DNA of 64,000 nt from Macrolepiota albuminosa (GCA_027475525.1 JAMWFC010000089.1:186001-250000); one strand, 5' to 3'; numbered from the stretch's first letter, positions 1 through 13,239 are shown. Notes: generated from the sequence alone by a model not told the origin. Program-made: numbers and translations.

Positions 1-219
1 GTCAACCACAATGGCTGGAAGCAAGACATCGAGACAATTCTTTCCATTGCTACTGGATTGCAGTTGCTCGTACTGAATGCATCGGGACGGGCAATGTCTG
101 TCGTGAAGGAATACATGAAAGGCAGAAATTTTTCCAAGGATATTAAAGCTGCATTGAGTAATAATTTGGACATGGAGCTAGAATGGAGACGCCTTTTCAA
201 AGGCAAGAATCGTTTCTAA
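1..219 (+). CDS. 3' end of an unidentified protein gene (partial)
   Basis: Frame 1 is open from the window edge to a TAA at 217-219 and encodes 72 residues ending in a basic tail (RRLFKGKNRF). The visible part has a leucine-rich segment (ETILSIATGLQLLVLNASG) that could be the last repeat of an LRR or F-box-type protein, but that is only a resemblance. No start, intron or domain boundary is visible. The gene is cut by the window edge. Confidence 0.55.
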   Translation, partial: VNHNGWKQDIETILSIATGLQLLVLNASGRAMSVVKEYMKGRNFSKDIKAALSNNLDMELEWRRLFKGKNRF

Positions 220-1021
220 AACTGGTACAAGGTTCTTCCTTTTCTGTGTTTGCCAGAAAAATAACAAAAGATAAGACATATGTGTTGAAGGTTGAGTGCT
301 AATGTCGAGGGCTCTGTCACAGAGTGATAAGGAAACAGATTCTATAGTATTTGTACAATGTACCTCACAATGTTTTTGTGAAGACGAAATAGCTTTTATA
401 GTTTAATGGAAGTGTGATTGACCACTGAGCCATAGTAGTCAGTTGCACCATAAACATGTTTTCCTTAGTTCTATTCGTCTTGTAAACTGGTATGTACAAC
501 ATACCATGTGTTACTTAATAAAATCTCAAACAGCCTAGTTGTGGTGCTGCGTTGTGTCAGAATTCAGACCCTAAGAACAAATGTGAGTTTATTCTATGGG
601 CACAGTTAGTTTGTATAGAAATTGTATAGTAAGTGTAGTTGCTAACCCCTCAATCTGGTATGATTGACTGAGGGGCTCATCTAATGTGGTTGTATATATA
701 TATACGTATTGTAGAACAATGGGAGCTGGTTAGGAGAAAGGAGAGTGTGGCACAAAGCATTGGTGACGGTGGCCAGTGGCTCCATCAAATCTCGAACTCC
801 AACTTTCCTTTCTTGCTCCATTGGTGACCTATGAAGTCATTGACAAACCATTGTTGGTTGTCAGCAGCGGCATACGGCTCCGGCACCGCTCAGCTAGGAA
901 ACAGCCCACCAGCAAATCCCCCTTCATGTTTTTTGAAACCCCTGAGGCCTGACACGTGATAGTACGATTCCTTTTGCATAAATAAGCTTTACAATTCATC
1001 AGGTCTTTTGCTCTTGTGGAA
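220..1021. other. Intergenic region upstream of the kinase-like gene
   Basis: A/T-rich DNA with no convincing ORF. An AATAAA-like sequence near 515-520 could end the upstream transcript. A TA run lies near 696-707. A CACGTG (E-box-like) palindrome lies at 953-958, about 65 bp before the next start codon. The role of these sites is inference. Confidence 0.4.
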
Positions 1022-2123
1022 ATGCCTCTCAGCCTCGACGTTCCAGACAATACTGAAGTTTCTCGGCTTCTTCGTAAGGGTGTGGTTAAGGACGACTACC
1101 GAGTCACCTTGAAAGATATCGTCTTCCTCAAGAAGACCGAGAACAACAACCATATCTTCAAGGCGAAAATGTCTGGACAAGACGTCATTGTCAAGTTCGC
1201 CTATGAAGATATGGATGACATTGCCATTCCCCGGCTCAAGTATGAGTCACAGATTTACGTTGACTATTTGAAGCCACTCTGGGGTGTTCATGTACCACAG
1301 TTCTATGGTTTCTATCTGTACAACCCTTCAGACCCGGACGAACTATCTTGTGCATGTATCGTCCTTCAATATTGTGGGGAACCTGCGGTCTCCGATCTAT
1401 CACAGCTGAAGGATTATCGTGGTCACGAGTATGGTCTCAAACGGTTCAGGCAAGAGTTACATTATATATGGTGAAAAATGCTTAAATAGACCATTTATTA
1501 CAGAAATGACACCATGGATGCGGTCTTTAGCTTGCATTCACCTCAAATAGGGCTTGTGCATGATGCGTTGGACGCTCCTCAACATATCTTGGATTTCGAA
1601 GGAAACCCATTCATCATAGACTTTGCAGGTGCAGAGCCTCGTGAGTGTCTAGCATGCGAAGACGGCGAACTGACGCGGGACGTGTTGCCCGCGAAAGAAG
1701 GAGAGATTTTGCAACCGTTGGGTTCTGATAGCGTAATGTGTTATGAGCTGTGGATGTTCCTCCAGTCCATCGAATACTGCCTTCCCTGTAAGTCCGATAT
1801 AAACAGTCAAGATGTAAGCATGAACGTTGACTTCACCTTTCACAACAGATGCAGTTGAATTTTACAGAAGAATGTATCTCTGCGATAGTATAACTTCAGC
1901 AGGCGACTTCTACGAGAAAGGACTTATTAAATGGCCGAGGTTCATGTCCGACCAAGAGATGTGGGATGAGTCTGTCAAACAGTGGAAACGTATTCATTCC
2001 AACTGGAAGAAATATCATCCAGACGCGGTTGTTGAGCCTCCCTTGGGCATTATTGATCTTGAAGAATATCAGAAGACTCATCCAAGTCGACCTTCATGGA
2101 TCAATCCCAATCCTCGTCGTTGA
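1022..2123 (+). CDS. Degenerate protein-kinase-like protein (fungal kinase-like family)
   Basis: Three exons fit in phase: 1022-1455, 1504-1787 and 1849-2123, with introns GTTACA..AG (48 nt) and GTAAGT..AG (61 nt), giving 330 residues. Kinase-like landmarks are present in order: a VAIK-type lysine in VIVKF (K58), a hinge-like CIVLQYCGEP, an HRD-region match GLVHD (H164, D165) and a DFG-region match IIDFAGAE (D184). There is no glycine-rich P-loop and the usual HxDxxxxN spacing is altered, so activity is uncertain. Such proteins form large families in agaric genomes. I chose the ATG at 1022 because it opens the exon carrying the kinase-like N-lobe. Substrate and pathway are unknown. Confidence 0.7.
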
Positions 2124-2867
2124 CGACATGACATACATAGTTTACAGTCACGACTTTTTGTATTCAATGTAATATCATGATTGAAATGAGAACCCTGTTT
2201 AGTCTCTGACTGACGGCCTCTGCGTTGGAATCGCACCCATATTGTTAACTTAACTTTAATAACCCTGTCGCCATCACAGATGCGTCGTCCGCACTATCTC
2301 CTAGAGTCCACTTCGCCTCGCCCGTGCCGTTTCTTCTTACCCCCACCTCAACAAGGCCCCCCGTCACCCTGGTGGTGGTCTTGCAAAGAGGTAAGGCGAC
2401 GACGTATGCGTCAAAGGGCCGAGTGGAGGCGAAGCAAAGCGTGGGTTAACATCGATCACCTTCTCTGGTTTCTATTAACACTATATATATATCGTTATGT
2501 GCTGCGCAAGTTCTACCCTTCCGCGGGAAAGTCCCGGTCGTGTGGTGGTATCAGATCAAGGAGGATTTAGAAGAAAACAGTCCCATCCACATAGCTCTTG
2601 ATGGAGTGACGTCTGTCAATCAGGGGACAGTGCCCGCTTACCCAAGAATTACTACTGGATGTAAGTGAAGCGTTTAAGACCAAACCTCGGTAGATGCAGT
2701 TGAAGTTGTCGTTACAGCAAAAATGAGGGGTGCAAGAATTCAGCAACTGAGACCCCAGAAATAGCCAGATGCACCCAAATACACCAATGCTAAGATAACG
2801 ACATCCGTCTCTGAGGAAAGTGACCTTCAGACTTAAAATTACATGAACATAGAATGTATATATTGCC
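2124..2867. other. Unresolved stretch between two convergent genes
   Basis: This holds the 3' flanks of the kinase-like gene and SEC11. Positions 2281-2450 are clearly more C/G-rich than the surroundings. One + frame near 2518-2670 is open and protein-like (containing VPVVWWYQIKED), followed by a GTAAGT at about 2660. I could not join these into a gene or recognise a family. It may be a small unknown gene, a remnant or chance. Confidence 0.25.
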
Positions 2868-3703
2868 TCATTCTCGTTGAATGAGTGCCAACAAACCGAG
2901 GCCACCTAACAGAGCATATTTCAGTTGCGGAAAATCGTTCTGGAGGACAAAGGGACAGAATTAATCAGTACATAAACTGTAGGGGCAGCCAACTCACCAT
3001 CGCAATCGTGACATAGCCAACGTAGGGAAGGAACCTAAGGCAGTTGACGCAGTGCTCAAGGTCTATGAGCTGAGTAGACTTACCCTCTAACCTTTCCTAC
3101 AATATGTTTCCTCTCTAGCCAGTCTATTCCACGATACAAGTCTATATCGTCGACGGCGTTATTGTCCCCCTTTGTCAATAGTAGTTGTTTAGCTGGCAGG
3201 CCTGCTCTCTTGCTAAATGACACAAATAGTTAGTCTCCATGACCGGACACATAAATAGATAAACGTACTCTTTCTTTTTCTGAACCAAATCATGTGTTTC
3301 GAGAACCCGATGAACAATGGGAATCTCCTGTCTAGGAATCTTATAAACTGTGATATCGCCAGTGCGGTACTGTTCTGAAGCTGGGTTTGTAAGGAAAAGG
3401 AGATCGCCACGATAAAATGCGGGTTCCATTGAGCCACTGTCAGGAAGTAAATTAGTAGTGATCGCCAGCGGCTGGTATAACAGTAACGTGCCTCAATACA
3501 ACAACGATGGGTGACTCAGAATTTGTTACAAGGCCGAGTCCTTTCCAAATCATGAGTCCGGATGCAATGACCGATGCAAAATTCAAAACTTGTAGGAGGA
3601 CCTAGAAAATCAATAATTATAATCCGATTTGGGATAGCGATTTGGCGAGACGAACATAACGTATACCCAGCCTCTTGAAGGTCTTGAGCTCCTCGCTAAA
3701 CAT
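2868..3703 (-). CDS. SEC11: Signal peptidase complex catalytic subunit SEC11
   Basis: Six exons on the minus strand: 3703-3656, 3601-3492, 3436-3269, 3212-3084, 3034-2998 and 2939-2868, giving 187 residues, the usual Sec11 size. Sec11 is the catalytic subunit of the ER signal peptidase and cleaves signal peptides from secretory proteins. Visible parts: a short cytosolic N-terminus (MFSEELKTF), one membrane segment at about 17-35, the nucleophile in LSGSMEPAF (S55), the catalytic His in IVHRV (H95), then LTKGDNN and a conserved C-terminal hydrophobic segment ([12 protein letters not shown]). Intron 2 (3491-3437) must be read as GC..AG to keep LSGSMEP intact. The gene is divergent from FOL1 with 252 bp between start codons. 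Confidence 0.93.
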
Positions 3704-3955
3704 CGAGCGAAGAATATGCAAAAGTCGGGCTGGTACAAAGTATTACTAGAAAAAGTAGAGGAGTCGCGCTGGGGAGACAAAGACACTGGGGTCAAACTGT
3801 CACTTTGACTTTGGGGACGCAACGCACGTGTCATGTTTATGTCGCTTGGCCATGGCAAACAAATCCGGCCCGTCTCGGAGACACTATTCTCTTATTCTGC
3901 GACTAAAAATACTAAGTAGTGCGAATCGGAACTGTACCCATCACCTTTTACACCA
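3704..3955. promoter_or_regulatory. Shared divergent promoter of SEC11 and FOL1
   Basis: A 252-bp gap separates the two divergent start codons, so both promoters must lie here or overlap the 5' exons. A CACGTG palindrome lies at 3825-3830. No clear TATA box is seen. Co-regulation is possible but not shown. Confidence 0.55.
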
Positions 3956-5789
3956 ATGTCTGCATCATCTAACGGAAGTTTAGTCGCCGCCATTGCACTT
4001 GGCTCAAATCTAGGTGATCGATTCCATAATATCGAGCTTGCACTCCGTTTGTTAGAAGTTCCGAAAGCAAACTTGTCACCTGAGGACCTCCAGCGATGTG
4101 GCGCAGATGTCTATGCTGTAGTGGTGGATACTAGCTTCATGTACGAAACCTCACCCATGTACGTTATTGATCAACATTCGTTCATCAACTGCGCATGCCT
4201 CGTGCGTCGTTATCATTCCATTAGGACCCCAACTAACTTCCTGAACCTTAACTAGATCGAGACGAATATTCCACCTTTAGTTCTTCTTCGTCTTCTGAAA
4301 AACATCGAAACTGTTGTCGGTCGTGTTCCTTCGATTCGGAATGGACCCCGTGCCATCGATCTCGATATCGTTTTCTACGGAACAGAAGTGATAGATACCC
4401 GTTCGCCTGGCGCTAGGAACTCGCTAGAAAATTTGACAGCACAGCTTGTCATTCCACATCCTAGGGTTTCTGAGCGAGAATTTGTTTTACGACCGCTAAA
4501 TGAGTATGCAATCCAATCTCTGTCTTATCAAATCTGATCACTCATGCACAGTATGTTACCTGACTTCGTTCACCCTGTTCTCGAAAAAACCATCTCTGAG
4601 TTAGTCGATGCACTCCCGGAGAAAGACTCATCCATGCGTCGAATAATACCCTTTCCTCAATATCCTCTCCCGGCAGATTACGGACGGACGCATTCAGATG
4701 TACCCGTCGTTCCTCCGACCTTGACTCATTGGACATATTCCATTACCGAGAGCAAAACTCCTCGAGACTCACCCCGACATAGAACCCACCTTATGTCAAC
4801 CCTCAACGCCACCCCCGACTCATTCTCAGACGGCGCAGTACATAACACACTCGAAACAGCCACGGCCTACATACGCGAATCTATTGACGCCGGCGCGTCG
4901 ATAATAGACATCGGCGGGTATTCAACAAGACCCGGGGCTGACTTTGTCTCAACGGAAGAAGAGACAAGCCGTATCGTCCCTATCGTCAAAGCTATTAGAA
5001 GCTGGGGTAGCAGCCCGTTAGATCCTGATAGCCGTTCTAAAACCCTCATCAGCATTGATACTTTTCGCTGGGAAGTAGCAAGGGCGTCAATATTGGCGGG
5101 AGCAAACTGCATCAACGACGTATATGCTTTTACAGGTCGTGAAGACGTATGGCCACTCGTGGATGCTGACGCTATACAGAGATCGGAGGAGTCTATGGCT
5201 AAAATGAAAAGCGTCGCGCGTGAGTTTGCTGTCCCTGTCGTTCTAATGCACTCGCGCGGAGATGCGGGGAAGAGCAAGGACTACAGTCATTATGGCGCTG
5301 GACCTGGCGCTGTAGTTCGCGGCGTCCAGGTCGAGCTCGGAGCCAAGGTCGACCGTATAATCAAAGGCAAGGGTGGCTTGCGGCGGTGGATGGTTATTGT
5401 GGATCCAGGTGTTGGATTCAGCAAGACAGTCGAGGGGAATTTGGAAGTTCTGAGGGACGGTGCCACTATTGTTGCAGACGTCAGAATAGACAGCAGTTCG
5501 TAAACTTTCTTTTGAAATCGCGCTTAGAAATCTAAATTGACTAAACTTCTGCACAGAGCAAAATCCTCTGAGAGGATATCCTCAATTAGTAGGAGTATCA
5601 CGTAAATCTTTCCTTGGCATAATCCTTGCGCAAGGAGACAGGGGACGGGAGACGCGGCCAACAGATCGGGTTTGGGCTACAGCTGCAGGCGTTGTGTGTG
5701 CAGTCCAGCAAGGGGCATTGGTTGTACGTGTCCATGACACGAGGGAGATGGCCGATGTGGTTGCTGTTGCAGATCGATTGTGGAGATAG
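3956..5789 (+). CDS. FOL1: Bifunctional HPPK / dihydropteroate synthase (folate synthesis)
   Basis: Four exons join in phase: 3956-4201, 4256-4503, 4552-5495 and 5557-5789 (introns of 54, 48 and 61 nt), giving 556 residues. HPPK transfers pyrophosphate from ATP to hydroxymethyl-dihydropterin. DHPS condenses the product with p-aminobenzoate and is the sulfonamide target. HPPK (about 8-165) shows ALGSNLGDR, YETSPMY, RAIDLDIVFYG and IPHPRVSEREFVLRPL. DHPS (about 246-556) shows STLNATPDSFSDG, DIGGYSTRPGA, SIDTFRWEVA, VLMHSRGD, VDPGVGFSKT, GVSRKSFLG and VVRVHDTREMAD. The N-terminal dihydroneopterin aldolase domain of yeast Fol1 is absent, and the 252-bp gap to SEC11 leaves no room for it. The last intron uses donor GTTCGT, as does SEC11 intron 1. 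Confidence 0.93.
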
Positions 5790-5929
5790 GAGAATAAATA
5801 TTGAGCGCTGAGCAGCTATCTAATATATTAATAAGTCTTTACGGTCAGCTGCAGATGAGAGCAAGTCCATCGTTTTACTTTCGATTTCAATGCTCGTTAA
5901 TAGGAGCCAAACTGTCATGTTTCATGCAC

Positions 5930-6011
5930 GTCCTTGTCGATTAGTGGTTAAATCATCTCGTTGTGGCATTGTGACTCCGAGAAGCCGGAGGCTCGAATCC
6001 TCCCAGGGACA
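5930..6011 (+). tRNA. tRNA-His (GTG) with a 10-nt intron
   Basis: The acceptor stem GTCCTTG pairs with CAGGGAC (one G-T), followed by discriminator A. The D stem is GATT/AATC. The anticodon stem TCTCG/CGAGA encloses a 17-nt loop that starts TTGTGGC, giving anticodon GTG plus 10 extra nt at the usual intron site. The T stem GGAGG/CCTCC has loop CTCGAAT. All arms were checked by eye. Confidence 0.88.
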
Positions 6012-6360
6012 TTCCACAAATTTTCAAAACAAGCCCCAATTTTTATGCTGGTGACCCTCATAGAAAAGACCTGATGTGCGGCTAGTAAAATTGTTCTTTA
6101 TGATGTACACTATGTGCATTATGTAGTCAGATGCTGTTGCATATATCCAGTAGTATGACAGAGGATGATACAATACGAAAAGAAATCATAAGGATACTAC
6201 ATAAATGAGAATATCAACTGCATAACAACTGCACGTATCATGCACTTCAGTGAGAACCAAAGCAAAATCATGTTGCATATCACGATGCGAGAGAAAGAAG
6301 CAACATATATAACTTACGCACATATATATGTATGTCGATGTCAGTTTCCAGTCATAACCT
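6012..6360. other. Spacer between tRNA-His and the BAG-domain gene
   Basis: A/T-rich sequence with only short chance ORFs on both strands. It probably contains the tRNA terminator region and the 3' UTR of the minus-strand BAG-domain gene. No other feature is seen. Confidence 0.4.
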
Positions 6361-7516
6361 TCAAACCTGGCCTTGGAACTGTTCCACAGGAAAGGCCCGC
6401 AAAGAATCGAGATAATGTTGCCAATCCATAGTGAGATCAATCAAGGACTGGTCCAAATCATCGATTGGCTGGTCCACAACGATTCTGTCCAGCCGTGCAA
6501 ACTGGACTTCCATTAACCTTGACACAGTCTGGGCGTACTTCGACCTGAATTTTGGATCCTTTCCGATGTGGCGACATATGTCAAGACTTGGAAGAAGAGG
6601 GACGGGAAGAGCATTCAAGGGATACGGGACACACCCTGTATTTATTGACATGATAGGCTATGTATTATACGAATAGCTGGATAAAGTGGGAACATACCGG
6701 ACTTGAGCATTAATGACTGTTCGAGATTCAGAGCGTGCGCGTCTGACACATGTTGTTCACGCCAATCAACGTTTCTCCACTGCTCAAGGCGCTCATTGAT
6801 AGCACTGTCCAACTTCTGTAGTGCTTTCTCGATGACGTCAATGACTTGTTTTCTCGATGCTCTAATCTCTGGGTTTCCAAAGCTCTCAATATAGTCGACG
6901 TCTGTCTGGAGTTGGATGAGGGCTTCCTTATACTCGCGGACTGGCTTGTTGTTAGCATTAAAGGCAAGGAATCCGATCGGGGAAGTGTCGGAAACATGTG
7001 TTCCTTATACTCGCGGACTGGCTTGTTGTTAGCATTAAAGGCAAGGAATCCGATCGGGGAAGTGTCGGAAACATGTGCTCGTCGATAAAATCAAGACGTT
7101 CTGGAAGGACAAACTCTGTAATGAGCCTGTGAAGCATGGTTTGGACCTTTCTGATCTTGGGCAGGGTTGTGAGAAGTCCAGGAGTCTCCATCACATATTC
7201 ATTTCTTGCCAATAACCGAGGTTCCTTATTAGGCGAGAGTATGCCCGTGAGCTTAGGAAAGGTGTTTCAGATAGAAATGGGACTTGCCTGCTGGTTTTCA
7301 AGCTTCTTTATTTTCTCAGCTGCGAGACGAAAGGCCTGTGCGCTAGCAGTGGAATAACCTTTTTGCTTGTATTTATCGTCACCCGTCGGCTCTGGAAAGC
7401 ACAATAAAGTATTCCGTGATGGATCTCACCTCGGGTTCATTATGGATAGAGGAAATCATCCTAGAATCAACGTTGTATGACGCAGTTACAGATACAACTA
7501 CACACGACTCACTCAT
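6361..7516 (-). CDS. BAG-domain-like protein, reading frame broken by a 77-bp duplication
   Basis: Minus-strand exons: 7516-7430, 7389-7288, 7224-6698 (containing the duplication) and 6635-6361. With one copy of the 77 bp removed, about 305 residues. The core runs from TEFVLPERLDFIDE, through GFLAFNANNKPVREYKEAL, to a BAG-like helix pair (SFGNPEIRASRKQVIDVIEK). BAG domains bind the Hsp70 ATPase domain and act as nucleotide-exchange co-chaperones. An upstream Lys/Glu-rich helix (AAEKIKKLENQQ) looks coiled-coil. Intron 2 (7287-7225) starts GCAAGT, a GC-AG intron. Removing one 77-bp copy still leaves a one-base offset exactly at the duplication edge (7077/7078), so a base is probably missing there. 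The first exon (MSESCVVV) is the least certain part. Confidence 0.65.
6924..7077. repeat. Perfect 77-bp tandem duplication inside the BAG-domain gene
   Basis: Copies 6924-7000 and 7001-7077 match by eye. The duplication shifts the coding frame of exon 3, and only one copy fits the protein. Confidence 0.95.
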
Positions 7517-8488
7517 CAAATGGGCAAAGGCTCTGGGCACTCACAGGTTGATAGCGACGTTTATTGAAACTGCTAGGTTTCGTCCCCTCGCAAGCTGGCA
7601 TTGTCTGCTGGACATTACAATAGCTTGCAAGCATTGTACGAAGGCCCAATGATTGAGTGGGAAATCGGAAGAACGTGGAACGCAGAATGGGAACGAATTG
7701 CCATACTTAAGTCCTTTCCTTGAGCGTCTAGGCTTCTACATGGGGTTACATGAGGTTGACTGTGTATAGTACACTCGTGCTGACTATGCGATTTTGTACA
7801 GCCTTTGAGTTCAATCAGACGTTCGTGAGTTTAAGCGTCCTTCTCGATTGTGAAGTTACGGTTGCAAGTAGTATTCAACGCGTGCTTTTGTCAGATAGAC
7901 AACTTTGAAACAAGTGCCAAGAGTCGGGTTTCTGGATGAATAACATGTTCTTATCCGTCCTTTATATGGGATGGTCCACCAAAACGTCCAAAGATTGCAG
8001 TTATTTTTGGAAGAGTCAAATCGCTCGAATGCCACATGTCTTGGAACCCCGTGGACAGTCGTCGATCGCAAATATAGAATACAAGCTTCAATTTGAGTCA
8101 GGCCGAACAGTGTTTGTTTACCTCATCCGAAGATAGAATATGGCCGAGTGGAAGTATGTTCAGATCTCCAGGAGCGTGGAATCTTCTTTTCGTTTAACTT
8201 CCTGATACCACAGATAACTGGGAAGTTCTCTCATGAGTTCCAAGCCAGCACTTTCAATAAGTGACTTGAACGAGGATGTCTGAGACCTGCGCGGTATGAT
8301 AATAGAGTATCAAGGTTTTGAAAGAGCCTTTGTGAGATACGACAATTCTGGATTGTACGACAAACAATGCTTCAGCGATCACAGAATTATCGCCCCATAT
8401 GGGTTTTATTTCAAGGTCGGAATACTGGCTTTATGACAGATGACGCTCTTTGGGATGACCAGAGACTGAATTCGCGTATTTTGCGATA

Positions 8489-8642
8489 ACTGGCAAACAA
8501 CTGGCCAAAGTATGGCTATCCGTGGTGCACTGGAAGGGTGTCCATCGAAATGGACTTTATGGATGACTGGCAAACAACTGGCCAAAGTATGGCTATCCGT
8601 GGTGCACTGGAAGGGTGTCCATCGAAATGGACTTTATGGATG
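8489..8642. repeat. Perfect 77-bp tandem duplication (intergenic)
   Basis: Copies 8489-8565 and 8566-8642; the match runs 2 bp further. It overlaps the possible decayed coding fragment upstream of MTG2. Confidence 0.93.
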
Positions 8643-9613
8643 ACGCACAGGACTGTCATTGAAAACGGACCGAGGGCAACGACTGGGCCAGACCACTGCC
8701 CCAGGCAGGAATAAACGATTATAATAAAACGAAGACTGCATAGATGTCCAGGGTTGCCTGTCGGCGTTTGTCAAGGAACGTTGAAATATGCAAGGGACAA
8801 GAAACGATACAGACTGTTAATAACGATTTGTGTTGCACTGAGAACACTACCCTCCTAACTGGCCGTGGAGTCGGTCGCATTTGTACCAAGGTTAGATTGC
8901 CACCCAGCTTTCGAGCTGACAATGCCCTAGAGACCAAGAACACAATAATCGTTCTTGTTCCAGAGCAGACCATAAAGTGTATGACCAGACCCCGAAGGCT
9001 GGGACAACAGTCTAACACGGAAAAAATCCCAATTATATTGTTATGTGGGAATGTGGAGCTGCATTGTGGCTCAAACAATGATCAACGGAAAACAGAATAG
9101 TGTCAAGATAAGCGCATACTTACGCATGTGATGGAGCTTATGGAGAGATGAAAAAGTTTCTCTTGGAAAGAAGAGCTGAGGAGCACGAGGGTAACTGTTG
9201 CAATGCTTTTTAAGTATCTCTGGCCATGATGTTGTGTGATATGACTAAGTAGATCCAATTTCGGGTCTCCTCAGGCCTCAATATGTCTCGAGCTGTGGAA
9301 AGCAAAGTACCCTCACACCCAGTGACTGGATACACCTGTTTCTTATTATCAGATCCAGGCCTCATATTCAGGCTGTACACACTAAGATCGGAGATAGAAA
9401 GCGAGTCGAGCGAAACAATGCCAGGACGCGATGATAACTGTTGATAGGGCAATCACGGAACTAGTGGGTGGGATTGACTGTCAAGCTGTCCACATCAGAT
9501 GCAGCGTTCGAGGGACTTCAGTCTAGTAACACCGCCTGACAGCACGATACAAGCGCTCCTTCACATGATACATACTAGATTGCAAGAAAAACGAAGTTTG
9601 TCGATGGAACTGT

Positions 9614-9767
9614 ACGGTTCTTTACTATCGAGTACATCTGCTCTGAGTAGGATGATTTGGGGCGCAGAAATCGTTGAACAGGTTACACATACGGTTCTTT
9701 ACTATCGAGTACATCTGCTCTGAGTAGGATGATTTGGGGCGCAGAAATCGTTGAACAGGTTACACAT
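9614..9767. repeat. Perfect 77-bp tandem duplication upstream of MTG2
   Basis: Copies 9614-9690 and 9691-9767, ending 62 bp before the MTG2 start codon, so the apparent promoter spacing of MTG2 may be wrong by 77 bp. Confidence 0.93.
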
Positions 9768-9829
9768 TGTCAAGTAATGATCGATGAAAACCGTGCGAAA
9801 TGTGAATTTCTCGGGTCTTCCCCCATCCC

Positions 9830-11690
<1,861 letters not shown>

Positions 11691-11766
11691 CTGTCGTAGG
11701 CTTTCTTACCATGCTCTGTCATAGAATCCTTGGAAGAACAAACTGCATACTACTACGCATCTTTTT

Positions 11767-11920
11767 AATTACAGGTCACATAAAATCCTTGTGAGACGCC
11801 AAAGTGTCTTCTATGGGTTACAACGAGTTACAAGTCGATCCGTAATTACAGGTCACATAAAATCCTTGTGAGACGCCAAAGTGTCTTCTATGGGTTACAA
11901 CGAGTTACAAGTCGATCCGT
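11767..11920. repeat. Perfect 77-bp tandem duplication downstream of MTG2
   Basis: Copies 11767-11843 and 11844-11920, 77 bp beyond the MTG2 stop codon, in presumed 3' UTR or spacer. Confidence 0.93.
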
Positions 11921-12313
11921 AGGTGTATTGCGCTGTGACAACATCCATCCACAGTCTGGGTTGAACATGCGCATTCGACCGTTGAGAAAGCCTCCGAATC
12001 GGACACCATAGACGTCATCCTGTACCAACAAATCGGACTGAGATTCACATGTCAACCGTAGGAAACGTGCTCAGTAAAATGAAATTCAAGGGATTTCATC
12101 TCCTGTTCGAAGAAGCTGAAAGAAGGCGCCGCCGGTGAACTATTCGGTTATCTCGGCTCGGGTTGCCGGAAGCCAAGGTCAAACCCTGGATGCAAAGAAT
12201 AGATTATCCTGAGATTATGGATAACCAAAAAACGAGGTGCCCCCACAAACTGAGATAACACCTAAATAGAAGGGAACGTCATCACTATCGATGTGAAATT
12301 GTTTCCTATCATT

Positions 12314-12467
12314 TCCATGTTGTGTAGGCTTTGGGAAAGCACTGAGTACTACTGGTGACGCCTTCAAACTTCTTGATGCATGTCTCGTGGTCCATGTTGT
12401 GTAGGCTTTGGGAAAGCACTGAGTACTACTGGTGACGCCTTCAAACTTCTTGATGCATGTCTCGTGG
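12314..12467. repeat. Perfect 77-bp tandem duplication (gene-poor region)
   Basis: Copies 12314-12390 and 12391-12467; no coding frame is affected as far as I can tell. Confidence 0.93.
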
Positions 12468-12531
12468 TTGTTATCACCATTCAAGACGTTGATGTCGGTG
12501 CTTCGACATAGTGGTTATAAATATTTGTGGG

Positions 12532-12685
12532 AGACCAACCAAGAAGACGAACTGGGTGGCCCTGAGGCATCTAAACTGATTATGGAGTTGCCATGCGCCG
12601 TAGCAATAAGACCAACCAAGAAGACGAACTGGGTGGCCCTGAGGCATCTAAACTGATTATGGAGTTGCCATGCGCCGTAGCAATA
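12532..12685. repeat. Perfect 77-bp tandem duplication (gene-poor region)
   Basis: Copies 12532-12608 and 12609-12685, only 64 bp after the preceding duplication but with unrelated sequence. Confidence 0.93.
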
Positions 12686-13085
12686 TCGATTCCCCAAGAG
12701 TGGAAATCGCTTCACCAGAATTCAATCAACTGAAAAGAATTTCAAGGCATTAAATCACTCTGTTGATCATCTCGCTGGTGAGTGTGGCAAACACCAGGAG
12801 AGCAAAGTTCATTCACTTGAATCTTTTCACGATTCATAAAGCATAAAGTCTAACAGAAAACCACTCCTTTACGCAGTACACAGATCATAGCTATAGAGTT
12901 TTCTCGGGACTTTCCATTTAGGTCTGCAAATGTACACGAAAGAAAAGATAGGTTTTGCAAACCCGCAGCATCACAGAAGATGAAGACAACCGCTATTGGC
13001 TAATTTTTGACACGAAGATCGTGACTTATGAGATGTCTACTTAATCGAAGGGTGTCCGGCATGGGCGCCACAACTTGACATGAAG

Positions 13086-13239
13086 CCCTTACCCACGCAA
13101 AACGATGAACTCCAGAGAGGCAATAGAATACTTTGGTATGACCACAGAGAGATACTTCATGACCCTTACCCACGCAAAACGATGAACTCCAGAGAGGCAA
13201 TAGAATACTTTGGTATGACCACAGAGAGATACTTCATGA
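13086..13239. repeat. Perfect 77-bp tandem duplication (gene-poor region)
   Basis: Copies 13086-13162 and 13163-13239. A short + ORF spans it but has no recognisable product. Confidence 0.93.

Larger units (their letters stand above)
7517..9829. other. Long region without a recognisable gene
   Basis: No coherent gene on either strand. A short open stretch at about 8300-8440 (+) reads protein-like (ERAFVRYDNSGLYDKQ) and then hits stops; together with WPKYGYPWCTGR near 8513 it may be a decayed gene fragment. Two 77-bp duplications fall here. The last 100 bp should hold the MTG2 promoter. Confidence 0.35.

Noticed and set aside
8719..9100. Opposing 119- and 118-codon ORFs
   Set aside because: Neither has recognisable motifs or composition, and both strands are open over the same bases, as expected by chance.
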